Shown here one piece after another: positions 30,626-38,953 of a stretch of DNA of 51,687 bases (its first letter is position 1; the number at the start of each line of letters is the position of its first letter). The stretch comes from Acetobacteraceae bacterium (GTDB lineage: Bacteria > Pseudomonadota > Alphaproteobacteria > Acetobacterales > Acetobacteraceae), in the NCBI GenBank assembly GCA_022842185.1, contig JALHQB010000033.1, positions 1 through 51,687 on the forward strand, in the 5' to 3' direction. The position numbers were made by a program, and so were the translations under genes. The notes below the pieces were generated by a model. It saw only the letters and a program-made list of their open reading frames with translations. It was not told the DNA's origin and searched no databases.

Positions 30626-32011
30626 TCACTCGGCGGCGTGCGCCTGGTTCACCACCAGCTTCACGACCCCCGGCAGGGCAGACCCTTCCCACAGCTGCGC
30701 CAGAAGCGCCTTTGCCTGCGCCGCACCCACCGCATCGGACGTCAGCTCCAGGAACTTGTCTGACAGGTCCTGGTCGGACAACGGCGCGTCCGGGTCGCCC
30801 TTGCGCGTGTGCTGGTGGCGGGACAGCACGCGGCCATCCTTCAGCGAGATGGTCACCTTCGCCGACCGCTTGGACGGGAAGGCGGCGGCACATTCCTCAT
30901 CGAGCGAGACGCTGACCTTCGGCATCAACGCGCGCGTGGCCGGGTCGGCCAGCCGCGCGGTTTCGAAGGCCGCCAGGCGCACGCCGCCATGCAGCAGCAT
31001 CGTCGCCACCGTGAATTGGGTGGAGAAGCGGCAATCCTGTTCAGTCTGTGCGGTCGGGCGGTCGCAGACCTCCTTGGTCGCCTTGTAGCCGCCGACCGCG
31101 ACGGACACCACGTCCTCCGGCTTGAAGCCGGCCTCCAGATGCAGGTCCCGCACCGCATCCAGTGCGGCGAAGATGTGCCCGCAGCAGCCGTGGTTCTTGA
31201 AGGTCATGTCGGTGATGGCGAAGGGCTGGCCGATCTTGGCCAGGGACTTCTCCCACTTGCCGGTATCCTCGCTGGTGGCGGCTGCAAAGCCGGCCGAACC
31301 GTGCAGCACGTCGAGCGCGCCGGTCATGCCCTTCGCTGCCGCCATCGCCGCGAGTGCGCCGGCTTCGGCCGCATGGCCCGGATGCAGCGGCTTGGACATG
31401 CCTTCCCCACGGAAGGCCTGTTGCAGGCCGGATGCCATGGTCGCGGCGGTGGCGATGGAATGGGCGATGCGCGTCGCATCCGACCCCAGCAGCACCGCGA
31501 CTGACGCTGCCGCGCCGAAGGTCCCGACCGTGCCGGTGGTGTGCCAGAAATCGTAATGAGAGGGCTGCACCGCGAGGCCGATGCGGCACGACACCTCATA
31601 CCCGGCCGCAAGCGCGCGCAGCAGGGTTTCCATATCCGTCCCGCGCGCCTGCGCCGCGGCGAGTGCCGCCGCGATGGTCGGGCAGCCGGGATGATAGACG
31701 GCGTAGCGGTAGATGTCGTCGAACTCGACGGTGTGGGACGCCGTGCCGTTGATCAACGCGGCGTGGCGCACCGGAACCTTCCGGCCGGTGACGTAGCAGA
31801 CCGCGCCGCCACCGCCGCGCGTTTCATCCTCCAGCGCGGCGGACATCAGCGTGGCGGGTTCGCGCCAGGCGCCGGCGAGCAGGGCCGCGAACCAATCCAC
31901 CAGCGCGCGGCGCGCGTGATGCGCGACCTCGTCATCCAGTTTGCGCGTGTGCCAGGTGGCGGCGTGGTCGGCGAGGACCAGAAGGGGGTTCGTCATGGTC
32001 GTGCTGCTCAC
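30626..32011 (-). CDS. MmgE/PrpD-family protein
   Basis: 461 residues; the GTG start overlaps the preceding dehydrogenase stop as GTGA, and an ATG five codons later is possible. Family hallmarks: ARRALVDWFAALLAGAW, LINGTASHTVEFDDIY, HPGCPTIAAALAAA and FKNHGCCGHIFAALDAV. Members include 2-methylcitrate dehydratase and cis-aconitate decarboxylase, so a dehydration or decarboxylation of a hydroxy-polycarboxylate is expected. No prpB/prpC genes are near, so it is not a methylcitrate-cycle gene by context. It is the last gene of a five-gene minus-strand operon. Confidence 0.88.
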   Translation of the reverse strand: MSSTTMTNPLLVLADHAATWHTRKLDDEVAHHARRALVDWFAALLAGAWREPATLMSAALEDETRGGGGAVCYVTGRKVPVRHAALINGTASHTVEFDDIYRYAVYHPGCPTIAAALAAAQARGTDMETLLRALAAGYEVSCRIGLAVQPSHYDFWHTTGTVGTFGAAASVAVLLGSDATRIAHSIATAATMASGLQQAFRGEGMSKPLHPGHAAEAGALAAMAAAKGMTGALDVLHGSAGFAAATSEDTGKWEKSLAKIGQPFAITDMTFKNHGCCGHIFAALDAVRDLHLEAGFKPEDVVSVAVGGYKATKEVCDRPTAQTEQDCRFSTQFTVATMLLHGGVRLAAFETARLADPATRALMPKVSVSLDEECAAAFPSKRSAKVTISLKDGRVLSRHQHTRKGDPDAPLSDQDLSDKFLELTSDAVGAAQAKALLAQLWEGSALPGVVKLVVNQAHAAE

Positions 32012-32982
32012 GCGTTGCCGCGGAGCACCTCCTTGTTGATGACGACGTCGGGATCGAGCTGCCCCTTCAGATGGGCGAAGATGCTCTCGGCGCAGGACAG
32101 CCCCATGCGGCGGGTCGACTGGTCGGTGGCCGCCGCGGAATGGGGGGACACGACGACATTGGCGAAGTCGAGGAAGGGCAGTTTCGTCGTCACCGGCTCC
32201 TCCCAGAACACGTCGAGGCCGGCCGCCCCGAGATGGCCTGTCTTCAGCGCATTGGTCAGCGCGGCTTCATCGACGAGCGTGCCGCGCGCGGTGTTGATAT
32301 ACGCCGCGCCCGGCTTCATGGCCGCGAAGAAGGACGCATTCACCATGCCCCGCGTCTCGATGTTCGAGGGCAGGTGGGTGGTCACGATATCCGCCGCCGC
32401 CAGGCCTTCATGCAGCACCTTCACCGGCTTGAACCCCGCGCCCTTGATGGTGTTCTGCGGAATATAGGGGTCGTGCACCAGCACATCCATGCCGAAGGCC
32501 TGGCACAGCCGCGCCACACGCCCGCCAATGCGGCCGAAACCGACGACCAGCACCGTCATGCCCGCGAGGTCGAGCGTCCGCAGCGACGGCTTCGGTCCCC
32601 AGTCCAGTGCCTTGGTGTTGGCGTTGTAGTCCACGGTGCGCCGCGCTGTGGTCAGCATCAGCATCATCGCGTGCTCGGCGACCGAGACGGCGTTCGCATC
32701 CGGCGTCACGGTCAGCGGAATGCCGCGTTCGGTCAGCGCCTCAACATCCACCGCGTCATAGCCCACGCCGTGACGCGCGCAGATCTGCAGCATCGGCGCA
32801 TTCGCCAGGAAGGCACGGTCGATCTTCGTCGCACGCACGATGATCGCATCGGCGGTCTTCATCGGCTCGGCCAGCGTCTCGGGCGTCACCGGGTCGAGCA
32901 GGGTGATGGTGTAGCCCGGTTCGGCGCGCAGCCGCTCCATGGCATCGGGATGCAGCGGACGAAGACAGACGATATGCGGCAT
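32008..32982 (-). CDS. D-isomer-specific 2-hydroxyacid dehydrogenase
   Basis: 324 residues. NAD-binding motif VLVVGFGRIGGRVA. The catalytic triad is Arg in INTARGTLVDEAAL or the adjacent conserved Arg, Glu in GLDVFWEEP and His in SPHSAAAT. It oxidises a 2-hydroxyacid or reduces the 2-keto acid. It sits between a Bug receptor and a PrpD protein and shares the operon with a split TPP decarboxylase that would act on its 2-keto acid. The family includes (S)-sulfolactate dehydrogenase SlcC, but phosphoglycerate- or glyoxylate-type enzymes are equally compatible. Confidence 0.9.
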   Translation of the reverse strand: MPHIVCLRPLHPDAMERLRAEPGYTITLLDPVTPETLAEPMKTADAIIVRATKIDRAFLANAPMLQICARHGVGYDAVDVEALTERGIPLTVTPDANAVSVAEHAMMLMLTTARRTVDYNANTKALDWGPKPSLRTLDLAGMTVLVVGFGRIGGRVARLCQAFGMDVLVHDPYIPQNTIKGAGFKPVKVLHEGLAAADIVTTHLPSNIETRGMVNASFFAAMKPGAAYINTARGTLVDEAALTNALKTGHLGAAGLDVFWEEPVTTKLPFLDFANVVVSPHSAAATDQSTRRMGLSCAESIFAHLKGQLDPDVVINKEVLRGNA

Positions 32983-32991
32983 GGACGTTTC

Positions 32992-33957
32992 CTATTCGAC
33001 TGTGGCGCCCGAGATTCGGACGAGCTCCGCCCATTTCGGGATCTCGGCGGCGATGAAGGTGGCGAAGGCTTCCGGGGTGGACCCGACCGGCTCGCTGCCC
33101 TGCTGGGCGAGTTTGGCGCGCATGTCGTCGGTCCGCAGGACCTCCGCGATGGCGGTGGATATCCGCATCACCGCGGCGGGCGGCGTGCCGGCCGGGGCGA
33201 AGAATCCGTTCCACAGCGCAACCTCGAAGCCCGGAATGGTCTCGGCGATGGTGGGCGTTTCGGGCAGCAGCGGCGAACGCCGCGCGGTGGTGATGGCGAT
33301 GGCGCGCAGGCGCCCGGCCTGGACATGGGCGATCACCTCGACCAGCGGCGCTGCCATGGCCTGGATCTTCCCGCCGAGCAGGTCCGTCACGGCTGGCGCG
33401 CCGCCGCGATAGGCGACGTGGGTGACCTCGATCCCCGCCTTGGAGGCGATCATCGCGGCGGACAGATGCTGGGATGTGCCCGACCCCGCATTGCCGAAAT
33501 TCAGCGTCCCCGGCTGGGCGCGGGCGAGCGCGATCAGCGCCGGCAGGTCCCGCGCCGCAACCTCCGGGTTCACCACCAGCAGGTTCGGGATGAAGGAGAC
33601 CTGGCTGACCGGCGCGAAATCCCGCAGGGGCTGGTAGGGCAGGTTGCGATACAGCGCGACATTGGTGGCGTGGGTGGAACTGGTGCCCATCACCAGGGTG
33701 TGACCATCGGGTGTGGACCGCGCGACCGCCTCGGAGCCGATGTTGCCCCCGGCGCCGGGGCGGTTGTCGATCACGACGGGCTGGCCAAGACGTGGCGTGA
33801 TCGCCTCGGCCACCAGCCGCGCGGTGACGTCGGTGCTACCGCCGGGGGCGAAGGGCACCACCAGCCGGATCGGGCGATCCGGCGTCCAACTTTGCGACAG
33901 CGCCGGGCGCGCGGCCCCAAGGGCGGCGATCCCGGCGATCAGGCTGCGACGATTCAT
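32992..33957 (-). CDS. Bug-type (TctC) receptor 3
   Basis: 321 residues. Signal peptide MNRRSLIAGIAALGAARPAL, then the Bug start RPIRLVVPFAPGGSTDVTAR, IDNRPGAGGNIGSEAV and TPDGHTLVMG. It lies within the operon, 50 bp after the TPP subunit gene and 9 bp before the dehydrogenase gene, so its ligand is probably the hydroxyacid or keto acid that the neighbouring enzymes process. Confidence 0.9.
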   Translation of the reverse strand: MNRRSLIAGIAALGAARPALSQSWTPDRPIRLVVPFAPGGSTDVTARLVAEAITPRLGQPVVIDNRPGAGGNIGSEAVARSTPDGHTLVMGTSSTHATNVALYRNLPYQPLRDFAPVSQVSFIPNLLVVNPEVAARDLPALIALARAQPGTLNFGNAGSGTSQHLSAAMIASKAGIEVTHVAYRGGAPAVTDLLGGKIQAMAAPLVEVIAHVQAGRLRAIAITTARRSPLLPETPTIAETIPGFEVALWNGFFAPAGTPPAAVMRISTAIAEVLRTDDMRAKLAQQGSEPVGSTPEAFATFIAAEIPKWAELVRISGATVE

Positions 33958-34007
33958 GCGTTTTCTCCCGTTGGTGCCTGCCGGTCTGCGCCGGCTTTCA
34001 TGGCGTT

Positions 34008-34610
34008 TCAGAGCTGGTGGTAGGCGGCCGGCCCCAGGATCGCCTCGCGCATCCGGTTCTGGATGATCGAGCCGTCACGCGGTGGCAGGACAAGCTTCTT
34101 GCTGCCGGCATCGATCTTGGCGACGGCAAAGAACGGCCCGTCCCCGGCATGGATCGCTGCGCGCAGGGCCGGGACCTCCTCGGCCTTGGTGACGAACATC
34201 GTGCGCTTGAAGCCGGCGCCCTTCGCCATGGCCACGAGATCGACGCCGTATTTCGTCGCCGTCTCCTGCATGCCGGTCTCGCCGTAATGCTCATTGTCCT
34301 GCACGACGATGGCGAGGTTCTTGGGCTTCTTCACCGCGATGGTCGCCAGCGCGCCGATGCCCATGAGCATCTCCCCGTCGCCGGTCAGCACCAGCACCGG
34401 CCGTGATGGCTGCGCCAGCGCCAGGCCGAGCCCGATCATCGCCGCGGCCCCCATGCCGCCCCACAGCGGCAGGTTCAGCTTGTGGTCGCCCACTGCCGTG
34501 ATGTCCCAGCAGGGCGCGCCGAGGCCTGCGATGACAGCGAGTTCGCCGCGATCCGCGAGCAGGGCGCGCGTCAGCTCACGACGGTCGAGTTTTCCGGATT
34601 CCGCGAGCAT
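34008..34610 (-). CDS. TPP-dependent decarboxylase, C-terminal (beta) subunit
   Basis: 200 residues. The TPP/Mg2+ motif is intact: TGDGEMLMGIGALATI to VVQDNEHYGETG (GDG, about 25 residues, then DN). WGGMGAAAMIGLGLALA precedes it. The product equals the C-terminal half of phosphonopyruvate or sulfopyruvate decarboxylase (ComE type). It needs the alpha subunit encoded directly upstream, with a 4-bp gap, because the active site forms between the halves. It is expected to decarboxylate a 3-substituted pyruvate to an aldehyde. Confidence 0.85.
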   Translation of the reverse strand: MLAESGKLDRRELTRALLADRGELAVIAGLGAPCWDITAVGDHKLNLPLWGGMGAAAMIGLGLALAQPSRPVLVLTGDGEMLMGIGALATIAVKKPKNLAIVVQDNEHYGETGMQETATKYGVDLVAMAKGAGFKRTMFVTKAEEVPALRAAIHAGDGPFFAVAKIDAGSKKLVLPPRDGSIIQNRMREAILGPAAYHQL

Positions 34611-34614
34611 GGTC

Positions 34615-35166
34615 TCAGTCCTTGCCGAAGGTCTTGGCGCCGATGACGCGCTGGCCGATCAGGGCCGCGGTCGGGCGGAAGGTGTTGAAGGCCATGCGGA
34701 TCACGGCATCGACGGTCGGCGCGATGTCCTCCGGCGCGTCCGCGCGCTTGACCAGCGTGCCCATGGCTTCGAGCACCGCCTGGGTGGCGTTGCCCATCGG
34801 CACCTGGGCCGGGTTGAATTCCCCGAAATCGCCGCGCATCGTCACCAGCATCGGCATCGGGCAGCGATGAATATGCGACAGCGACAGCATGTTGATGCAG
34901 TTGCCGACGCCCGAGGATTGCATCAGCAGCACCGCCTTGTCGCCGCCGAGCCAGGCGCCCTGCATCAGGGCGATGCCTTCTTCCTCGGTGGTCAGCGTGG
35001 TGACGATGATCTCGTTGTCCGCCAGGCAGCGCTTGATCAGGCGGGAATGACCGGCATCGGGCACCAGGCAGACTTGGCGGATCTCATGCTTTTTCAGCAG
35101 GTCGTAGATCTGGTCGGGCCAGGTGTCGGCCGCATCCGGGGCCTTGTCGATCGCGTCGGCGTCCAT
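34615..35166 (-). CDS. TPP-dependent decarboxylase, N-terminal (alpha) subunit
   Basis: 183 residues. It equals the N-terminal PYR domain of sulfopyruvate/phosphonopyruvate decarboxylases (ComD type). TTLTTEEEGIALMQGAWLGG carries the Glu that activates the TPP ring; MQSSGVGNCINML and MLVTMRGDFGEFNPAQ are also typical. It is the first gene of the five-gene operon, divergent from eutB with 79 bp between. Without an adjacent xsc, pta or phosphonate gene the physiological substrate stays open. Confidence 0.85.
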   Translation of the reverse strand: MDADAIDKAPDAADTWPDQIYDLLKKHEIRQVCLVPDAGHSRLIKRCLADNEIIVTTLTTEEEGIALMQGAWLGGDKAVLLMQSSGVGNCINMLSLSHIHRCPMPMLVTMRGDFGEFNPAQVPMGNATQAVLEAMGTLVKRADAPEDIAPTVDAVIRMAFNTFRPTAALIGQRVIGAKTFGKD

Positions 35167-35245
35167 GAATTCCTCGGGTCAGTTTTCCGGCCCGCATCCT
35201 AGGGCGAGGGGACAGGCTGGCAAGACGGGGCGCGGAGGCGTCATC

Positions 35246-36619
35246 ATGGCCGCCATGCCCTTCGCGCAGACCCTCGGCGGAACACGCTTCGTCTTCGACG
35301 ACCTGAAGACCCTGCTGGCACGTGCCACGCCGCTGCGGTCGGGCGATGTGCTGGCCGGCATCGCGGCGGCCAGCGCAGCCGAGCGGATCGCCGCCCAGCG
35401 GGCGCTGGCCGACCTGCCGCTGTCGCATTTCCTGTCCGAGGCGGTGGTGCCGTTCGAGACTGACGAGGTCACGCGCCTGATCATGGATCGCCATGACGCG
35501 GCGGCTTTCGCGCCGGTGCGGCATCTGACCGTGGGCGGCTTCCGCGATTGGTTGCTGGTGGCCGAACCGGCCGCCGTCACCGCGCTGGCGCCCGGCCTGA
35601 CGCCGGAGATGGCGGCGGCGGTGTCCAAGATCATGCGCGTGGCGGATCTGATGCAGGTGGCGGCGAAATGCCGCGTCGTCACCCGCTTCCGCAATACGAT
35701 CGGCCTGCCGGGCACGCTGTCCATCCGCCTGCAACCGAACCACCCCACCGACGATCCGCGCGGCATCGCCGCCGGTGTGCTCGACGGATTGCTGCTGGGA
35801 GCCGGGGACGCGGTGATCGGCATCAACCCCGCAACGGACAATGTCGAAGCCGTGATGCGCGTGCTGGAGATGCTCGACCGCGTGCGGGACCGCTTCGAGA
35901 TCCCGACCCAGACATGCGTGCTGTCCCATGTCACGACGACGATGCTGGCCATGGACCGCGGCGCGCCGGTGGATCTGGTGTTCCAGTCGATCGGTGGGAC
36001 GCAGGCCACGAATGCTTCCTTCGGCGTGTCTTTGTCCGTGCTGAAGGAAGCACGCGAACAGGCACTGGCGCTGGGCCGCGGCACGCTGGGCGACAATGTG
36101 ATGTATTTCGAGACCGGGCAGGGCAGCGCCTTGTCCGCCGAGGCGCATCACGGCGTCGATCAACAGACGATCGAAGCCCGCGCCTATGCCGTCGCGCGGG
36201 AATTCCACCCGCTGCTGGTCAATACCGTCGTCGGCTTCATCGGCCCGGAATACCTGTTCGACGGCAAGCAGATCCTGCGCGCCGGGTTGGAGGATCATTT
36301 CTGCGGCAAACTGCTCGGCCTGCCGATGGGGGTCGATGTTTGCTACACCAACCATGCCGAGGCCGACCAGGACGACATGGACACGCTGCTGACCTGCCTG
36401 GCGGTGGCCGGCGTGACGTATGTGATGGGGGTGCCGGGCGCTGATGACGTGATGCTCGCCTACCAGTCCACATCCTTCCATGACGGGCTGACCGCGCGGG
36501 CGATGCTGGGCAAGCGGGCCGCACCAGAATTCGAGGATTGGATGACCCGCATGGGCATCGGGCTGGATGCGGACCGCATCCCCGCGCGCCTGTCGCCGGC
36601 GCTGATAGGCCTGGAATGA
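35246..36619 (+). CDS. eutB: Ethanolamine ammonia-lyase, large subunit
   Basis: 457 residues, matching the usual size of about 453. Characteristic blocks: HLTVGGFRDWLL, RFRNTIGLPGTLSIRLQPNH, AAGVLDGLLLGAGDAVIGIN, QTCVLSHVTTTM, YFETGQGSALSAEAHHGVDQ and VDVCYTNHAEADQDDMD. With EutC and adenosylcobalamin it converts ethanolamine to acetaldehyde and ammonia. No eutA reactivase, permease, microcompartment or B12 gene is in the window, so this is the simple non-compartment form. The stop overlaps the eutC start (ATGA). Confidence 0.96.
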   Translation: MAAMPFAQTLGGTRFVFDDLKTLLARATPLRSGDVLAGIAAASAAERIAAQRALADLPLSHFLSEAVVPFETDEVTRLIMDRHDAAAFAPVRHLTVGGFRDWLLVAEPAAVTALAPGLTPEMAAAVSKIMRVADLMQVAAKCRVVTRFRNTIGLPGTLSIRLQPNHPTDDPRGIAAGVLDGLLLGAGDAVIGINPATDNVEAVMRVLEMLDRVRDRFEIPTQTCVLSHVTTTMLAMDRGAPVDLVFQSIGGTQATNASFGVSLSVLKEAREQALALGRGTLGDNVMYFETGQGSALSAEAHHGVDQQTIEARAYAVAREFHPLLVNTVVGFIGPEYLFDGKQILRAGLEDHFCGKLLGLPMGVDVCYTNHAEADQDDMDTLLTCLAVAGVTYVMGVPGADDVMLAYQSTSFHDGLTARAMLGKRAAPEFEDWMTRMGIGLDADRIPARLSPALIGLE

Positions 36620-37410
36620 GCGCGGCCGACCAGGGGGACGGCGACCGGGAAGCTGCGCTTCCGGAGGGCCGCGGCGACCTGCCGCGACAGGACGACGCCC
36701 CGGCGCTGTGGCGCGACCTTCGCCGCTTCACCGATGCGCGCGTCGGGCTGGGCCGTGCCGGCACGGCGGTGCCCACCGCCGCCCATCTCGATTTCCAGGA
36801 AGCCCATGCGCGGGCGCGCGACGCCGTATGGTCGGCGCTGGACGTGCCCGCGCTGGCACGCGCCATCGGCCTGCCCCATGCGCGGGTCCGCAGCATGGCG
36901 GCGGATCGGCGAAGCTATCTGCTGCGGCCCGATCTCGGTCGTCGGCTGGCGGAGAATGCGAGCATACCGCATGCGCCCGGCACTGTTGCCTTCGTCATCG
37001 CCGACGGCCTTTGCGCCATTGGCGTGCAGCGCCACGCGCCCGCCGTTCTGCAGCGGATCCTGCCGCTGCTTGCCCTGCCGCCCGGTCCGATCGTCATCGC
37101 CGAGCAGGCCCGCGTCGCGCTGGGCGACGACATTGCCGAACGCATCGGCGCCGCAGCGGTCGTGGTGATGATCGGCGAGCGTCCCGGCCTGTCGGCCACA
37201 GACAGCCTGGGCCTGTACATCACCTGGGCGCCGCGGCGCGGCCGCACGGATGCGGAGCGCAACTGCATCAGCAATGTCCGGCCCGGCGGAATGGGGTATG
37301 ACGACGCCGCGGCGAAAGCCGCCTGGCTGCTGCGCGCCGCGCAACGGTTGGGCGCCACCGGCGTCGCATTGAAGGATGACATGCCTGCCATCGCGTTGCC
37401 CGGACCATGA
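36616..37410 (+). CDS. eutC: Ethanolamine ammonia-lyase, small subunit
   Basis: 264 residues. LRRFTDARVGLGRAG, TAAHLDFQEAHARARDAVWS, VIADGLCAIGVQRHA, IAEQARVALGDDIAE, VVMIGERPGLSATDSLGLYI and ERNCISNVRPGGM are EutC blocks; the last is part of the cobalamin-binding surface. It forms the active complex with EutB. Its N-terminus has an extra charged leader (residues 1-28). The stop overlaps arfB by 4 bp. Confidence 0.95.
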   Translation: MSAADQGDGDREAALPEGRGDLPRQDDAPALWRDLRRFTDARVGLGRAGTAVPTAAHLDFQEAHARARDAVWSALDVPALARAIGLPHARVRSMAADRRSYLLRPDLGRRLAENASIPHAPGTVAFVIADGLCAIGVQRHAPAVLQRILPLLALPPGPIVIAEQARVALGDDIAERIGAAAVVVMIGERPGLSATDSLGLYITWAPRRGRTDAERNCISNVRPGGMGYDDAAAKAAWLLRAAQRLGATGVALKDDMPAIALPGP

Positions 37411-37835
37411 TGATCCGCGTCACCCACCGCATCAGCATCGCGGAGGATGAACTCACCGAGGATTTCCTTCGTGCGTCGGGTCCCGGCGGGCAGAACGTCA
37501 ACAAGCTTGAGACGGCGGTGCAACTGCGTTTCGCGGCGATGGCGTCGGACAACCTCCCGACCGCGGTGAAGGAACGCCTGGTCGCGCTGGCCGGCCGGCG
37601 TATCACGAAGGATGGCGTGCTGGTCATCACCGCCCAGCGTCACCGCACGCGCGAACGCAACCGGGAAGACGCCCTGGAACGACTGTTGGACTTGCTGCGC
37701 GAAGCCGCGACACCGCCGCCGCCGCCGCGGCGGCCGACCAAGCCTTCACGCGCGGCGAAGGCGCGCCGGGTGGATGAGAAGACCCGCCGTGGCAGCACAA
37801 AGCGCCTGCGTGGCAGCAAGCCGGGGGACGAATGA
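37407..37835 (+). CDS. arfB: Ribosome-rescue peptidyl-tRNA hydrolase ArfB
   Basis: 142 residues. The release-factor-like domain carries the GGQ catalytic motif in RASGPGGQNVNKLETAVQLR, followed by ITAQRHRTRERNREDALERL. A Pro-rich linker leads to a basic C-terminal tail (RAAKARRVDEKTRRGSTKRL) that enters the empty mRNA channel of stalled ribosomes. It hydrolyses peptidyl-tRNA on non-stop ribosomes. It starts ATGATG inside the eutC stop, so it is co-translated with the ethanolamine genes, an unexpected partner for a housekeeping factor. Confidence 0.94.
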   Translation: MMIRVTHRISIAEDELTEDFLRASGPGGQNVNKLETAVQLRFAAMASDNLPTAVKERLVALAGRRITKDGVLVITAQRHRTRERNREDALERLLDLLREAATPPPPPRRPTKPSRAAKARRVDEKTRRGSTKRLRGSKPGDE

Positions 37836-38233
37836 TGCCGACCCGCGCCTGCCGCGTCCTGACCATCGGGATCGATCGGGACGCCACCACCGTCTATGCC
37901 TTTGCCTCGCAGCCGGAGAACCTGCCCCGCTGGGCGGCGGGGCTGGGCCGCGGCATCACGCGGGCCGGCGACCTGTGGATGGTCGACACGCCCGCGGGCG
38001 CCGTTGAACTGCGCTTTGCGCCGCCGAACGGCTACGGCGTGCTGGATCATGTCGTGACGCTGCCTGACGGCACCGAGGTGGATGTGCCCGTCCGCGTGGT
38101 GGCGAACGGTGCGGGGGCTGAGGTGATGTTCACGCTGTTCCGCCAGCCCGCGATGTCGGAGGCGGATTTTGAACGCGACGCCGGACTCGTGGCTGCCGAT
38201 CTTGCCGCGCTCAAGCGCCTGCTCGAAGCGTGA
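37832..38233 (+). CDS. SRPBCC-type (polyketide cyclase-like) protein
   Basis: 133 residues. Pattern TTVYAFASQPENLPRWAAGLG, VDTPAGAVELRFAPPNGYGV, LDHVVTLPDGTEVDVPVRV and a C-terminal helix VAADLAALKRLLEA match the START/SRPBCC helix-grip fold, which binds a hydrophobic ligand in a central cavity. No catalytic residues can be assigned. It overlaps arfB by 4 bp and is last in the eutBC–arfB operon. Confidence 0.75.
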   Translation: MMPTRACRVLTIGIDRDATTVYAFASQPENLPRWAAGLGRGITRAGDLWMVDTPAGAVELRFAPPNGYGVLDHVVTLPDGTEVDVPVRVVANGAGAEVMFTLFRQPAMSEADFERDAGLVAADLAALKRLLEA

Positions 38234-38317
38234 TGGCAGCGGCGGCTATACGTTTTCGCCGGACGTTGCTTCGCAAGCCCGGAACCGGTCCCGGTCGGGC
38301 AGTGATCGAACATCGTC

Positions 38318-38347
38318 TCGCGCCTGGCTGATTCCGGTCAGGCGCGA
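38318..38347. repeat. GCGCCTGA palindrome, copy 3
   Basis: TCGCGCCTG (38318-38326) with its complement (38339-38347), extendable inward with GC and GT pairs. It lies between the convergent 3' ends of the SRPBCC gene (38233) and the Q-rich gene (38354), a position that fits a terminator. Its left flank, CATCGTC, matches copy 1. Confidence 0.65.
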
Positions 38348-38353
38348 CCCGCG

Positions 38354-38851
38354 CTATCGCCGCAGCTGATCCATGAAGCGCTGGTGCTGCCAGTCATTCG
38401 CGCGCTGCTGCTGCTGGTACTGCTGCTGTTGCTGCTGAAACTGGAATTGCTGCTGCTGCATGCGCTGCTGGTGGTCGAAGGTCTGCTGCTGCTGGGAATA
38501 GGCCTGACCCTGCTGCGGCATCGGCGCCTGTTGCGGCATGCCGCCACCAAAATTCTGCTGATAAACGGCGATCACCTGTTGCGCGCCCATCTGGAACATC
38601 TGGCACGCCTGCTGATTGCCTTGCTGGCAGGCGAATTGTGCCTGGGTCAGCTCATTCCCCGCCTGCTGAAGCTGCGGCACCATGGCGCAGGCCTGCTGGT
38701 TGCCCGCCTGGCACTGCATGCCGGCACCCTGGATCAACTGCATCAGCGGTCCTGCCACGCGCGGGTCCAGTCCCTGCGCGGCAAGGGGTGTCGCCACGCC
38801 CAGCGCGATCATCGCCGCGCCCCCCAAGCCGACCCATCCCGCCTTCGCCAT
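38354..38851 (-). CDS. Exported Cys- and Gln-rich protein
   Basis: 165 residues from the ATG at 38851. A signal peptide (GWVGLGGAAMIALGVATPLA, AQ) precedes a short region with two copies of C-Q-x-G-N-Q-Q-A-C (Cys47/55 and Cys75/83), so two similar disulfide loops are likely. From about residue 98 the protein becomes extremely Gln-rich, with runs of Q broken by Y, F, R and M (for example FQFQQQQQQYQQQQR). Such tails are disordered and can aggregate. Function unknown. A frame on the opposite strand reads as a Leu-rich protein, which is only the shadow of the CAG codons. Confidence 0.75.
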   Translation of the reverse strand: MAKAGWVGLGGAAMIALGVATPLAAQGLDPRVAGPLMQLIQGAGMQCQAGNQQACAMVPQLQQAGNELTQAQFACQQGNQQACQMFQMGAQQVIAVYQQNFGGGMPQQAPMPQQGQAYSQQQQTFDHQQRMQQQQFQFQQQQQQYQQQQRANDWQHQRFMDQLRR

Positions 38852-38953
38852 GGCATCATTCCCTGTCCCGACACGGGACAGTCTATGGCAAAGCGCAACA
38901 AGGCGAAGCCGAAATGCTTCGCACATCGGCTTCGCGTAACGGTTGCAGAACCA

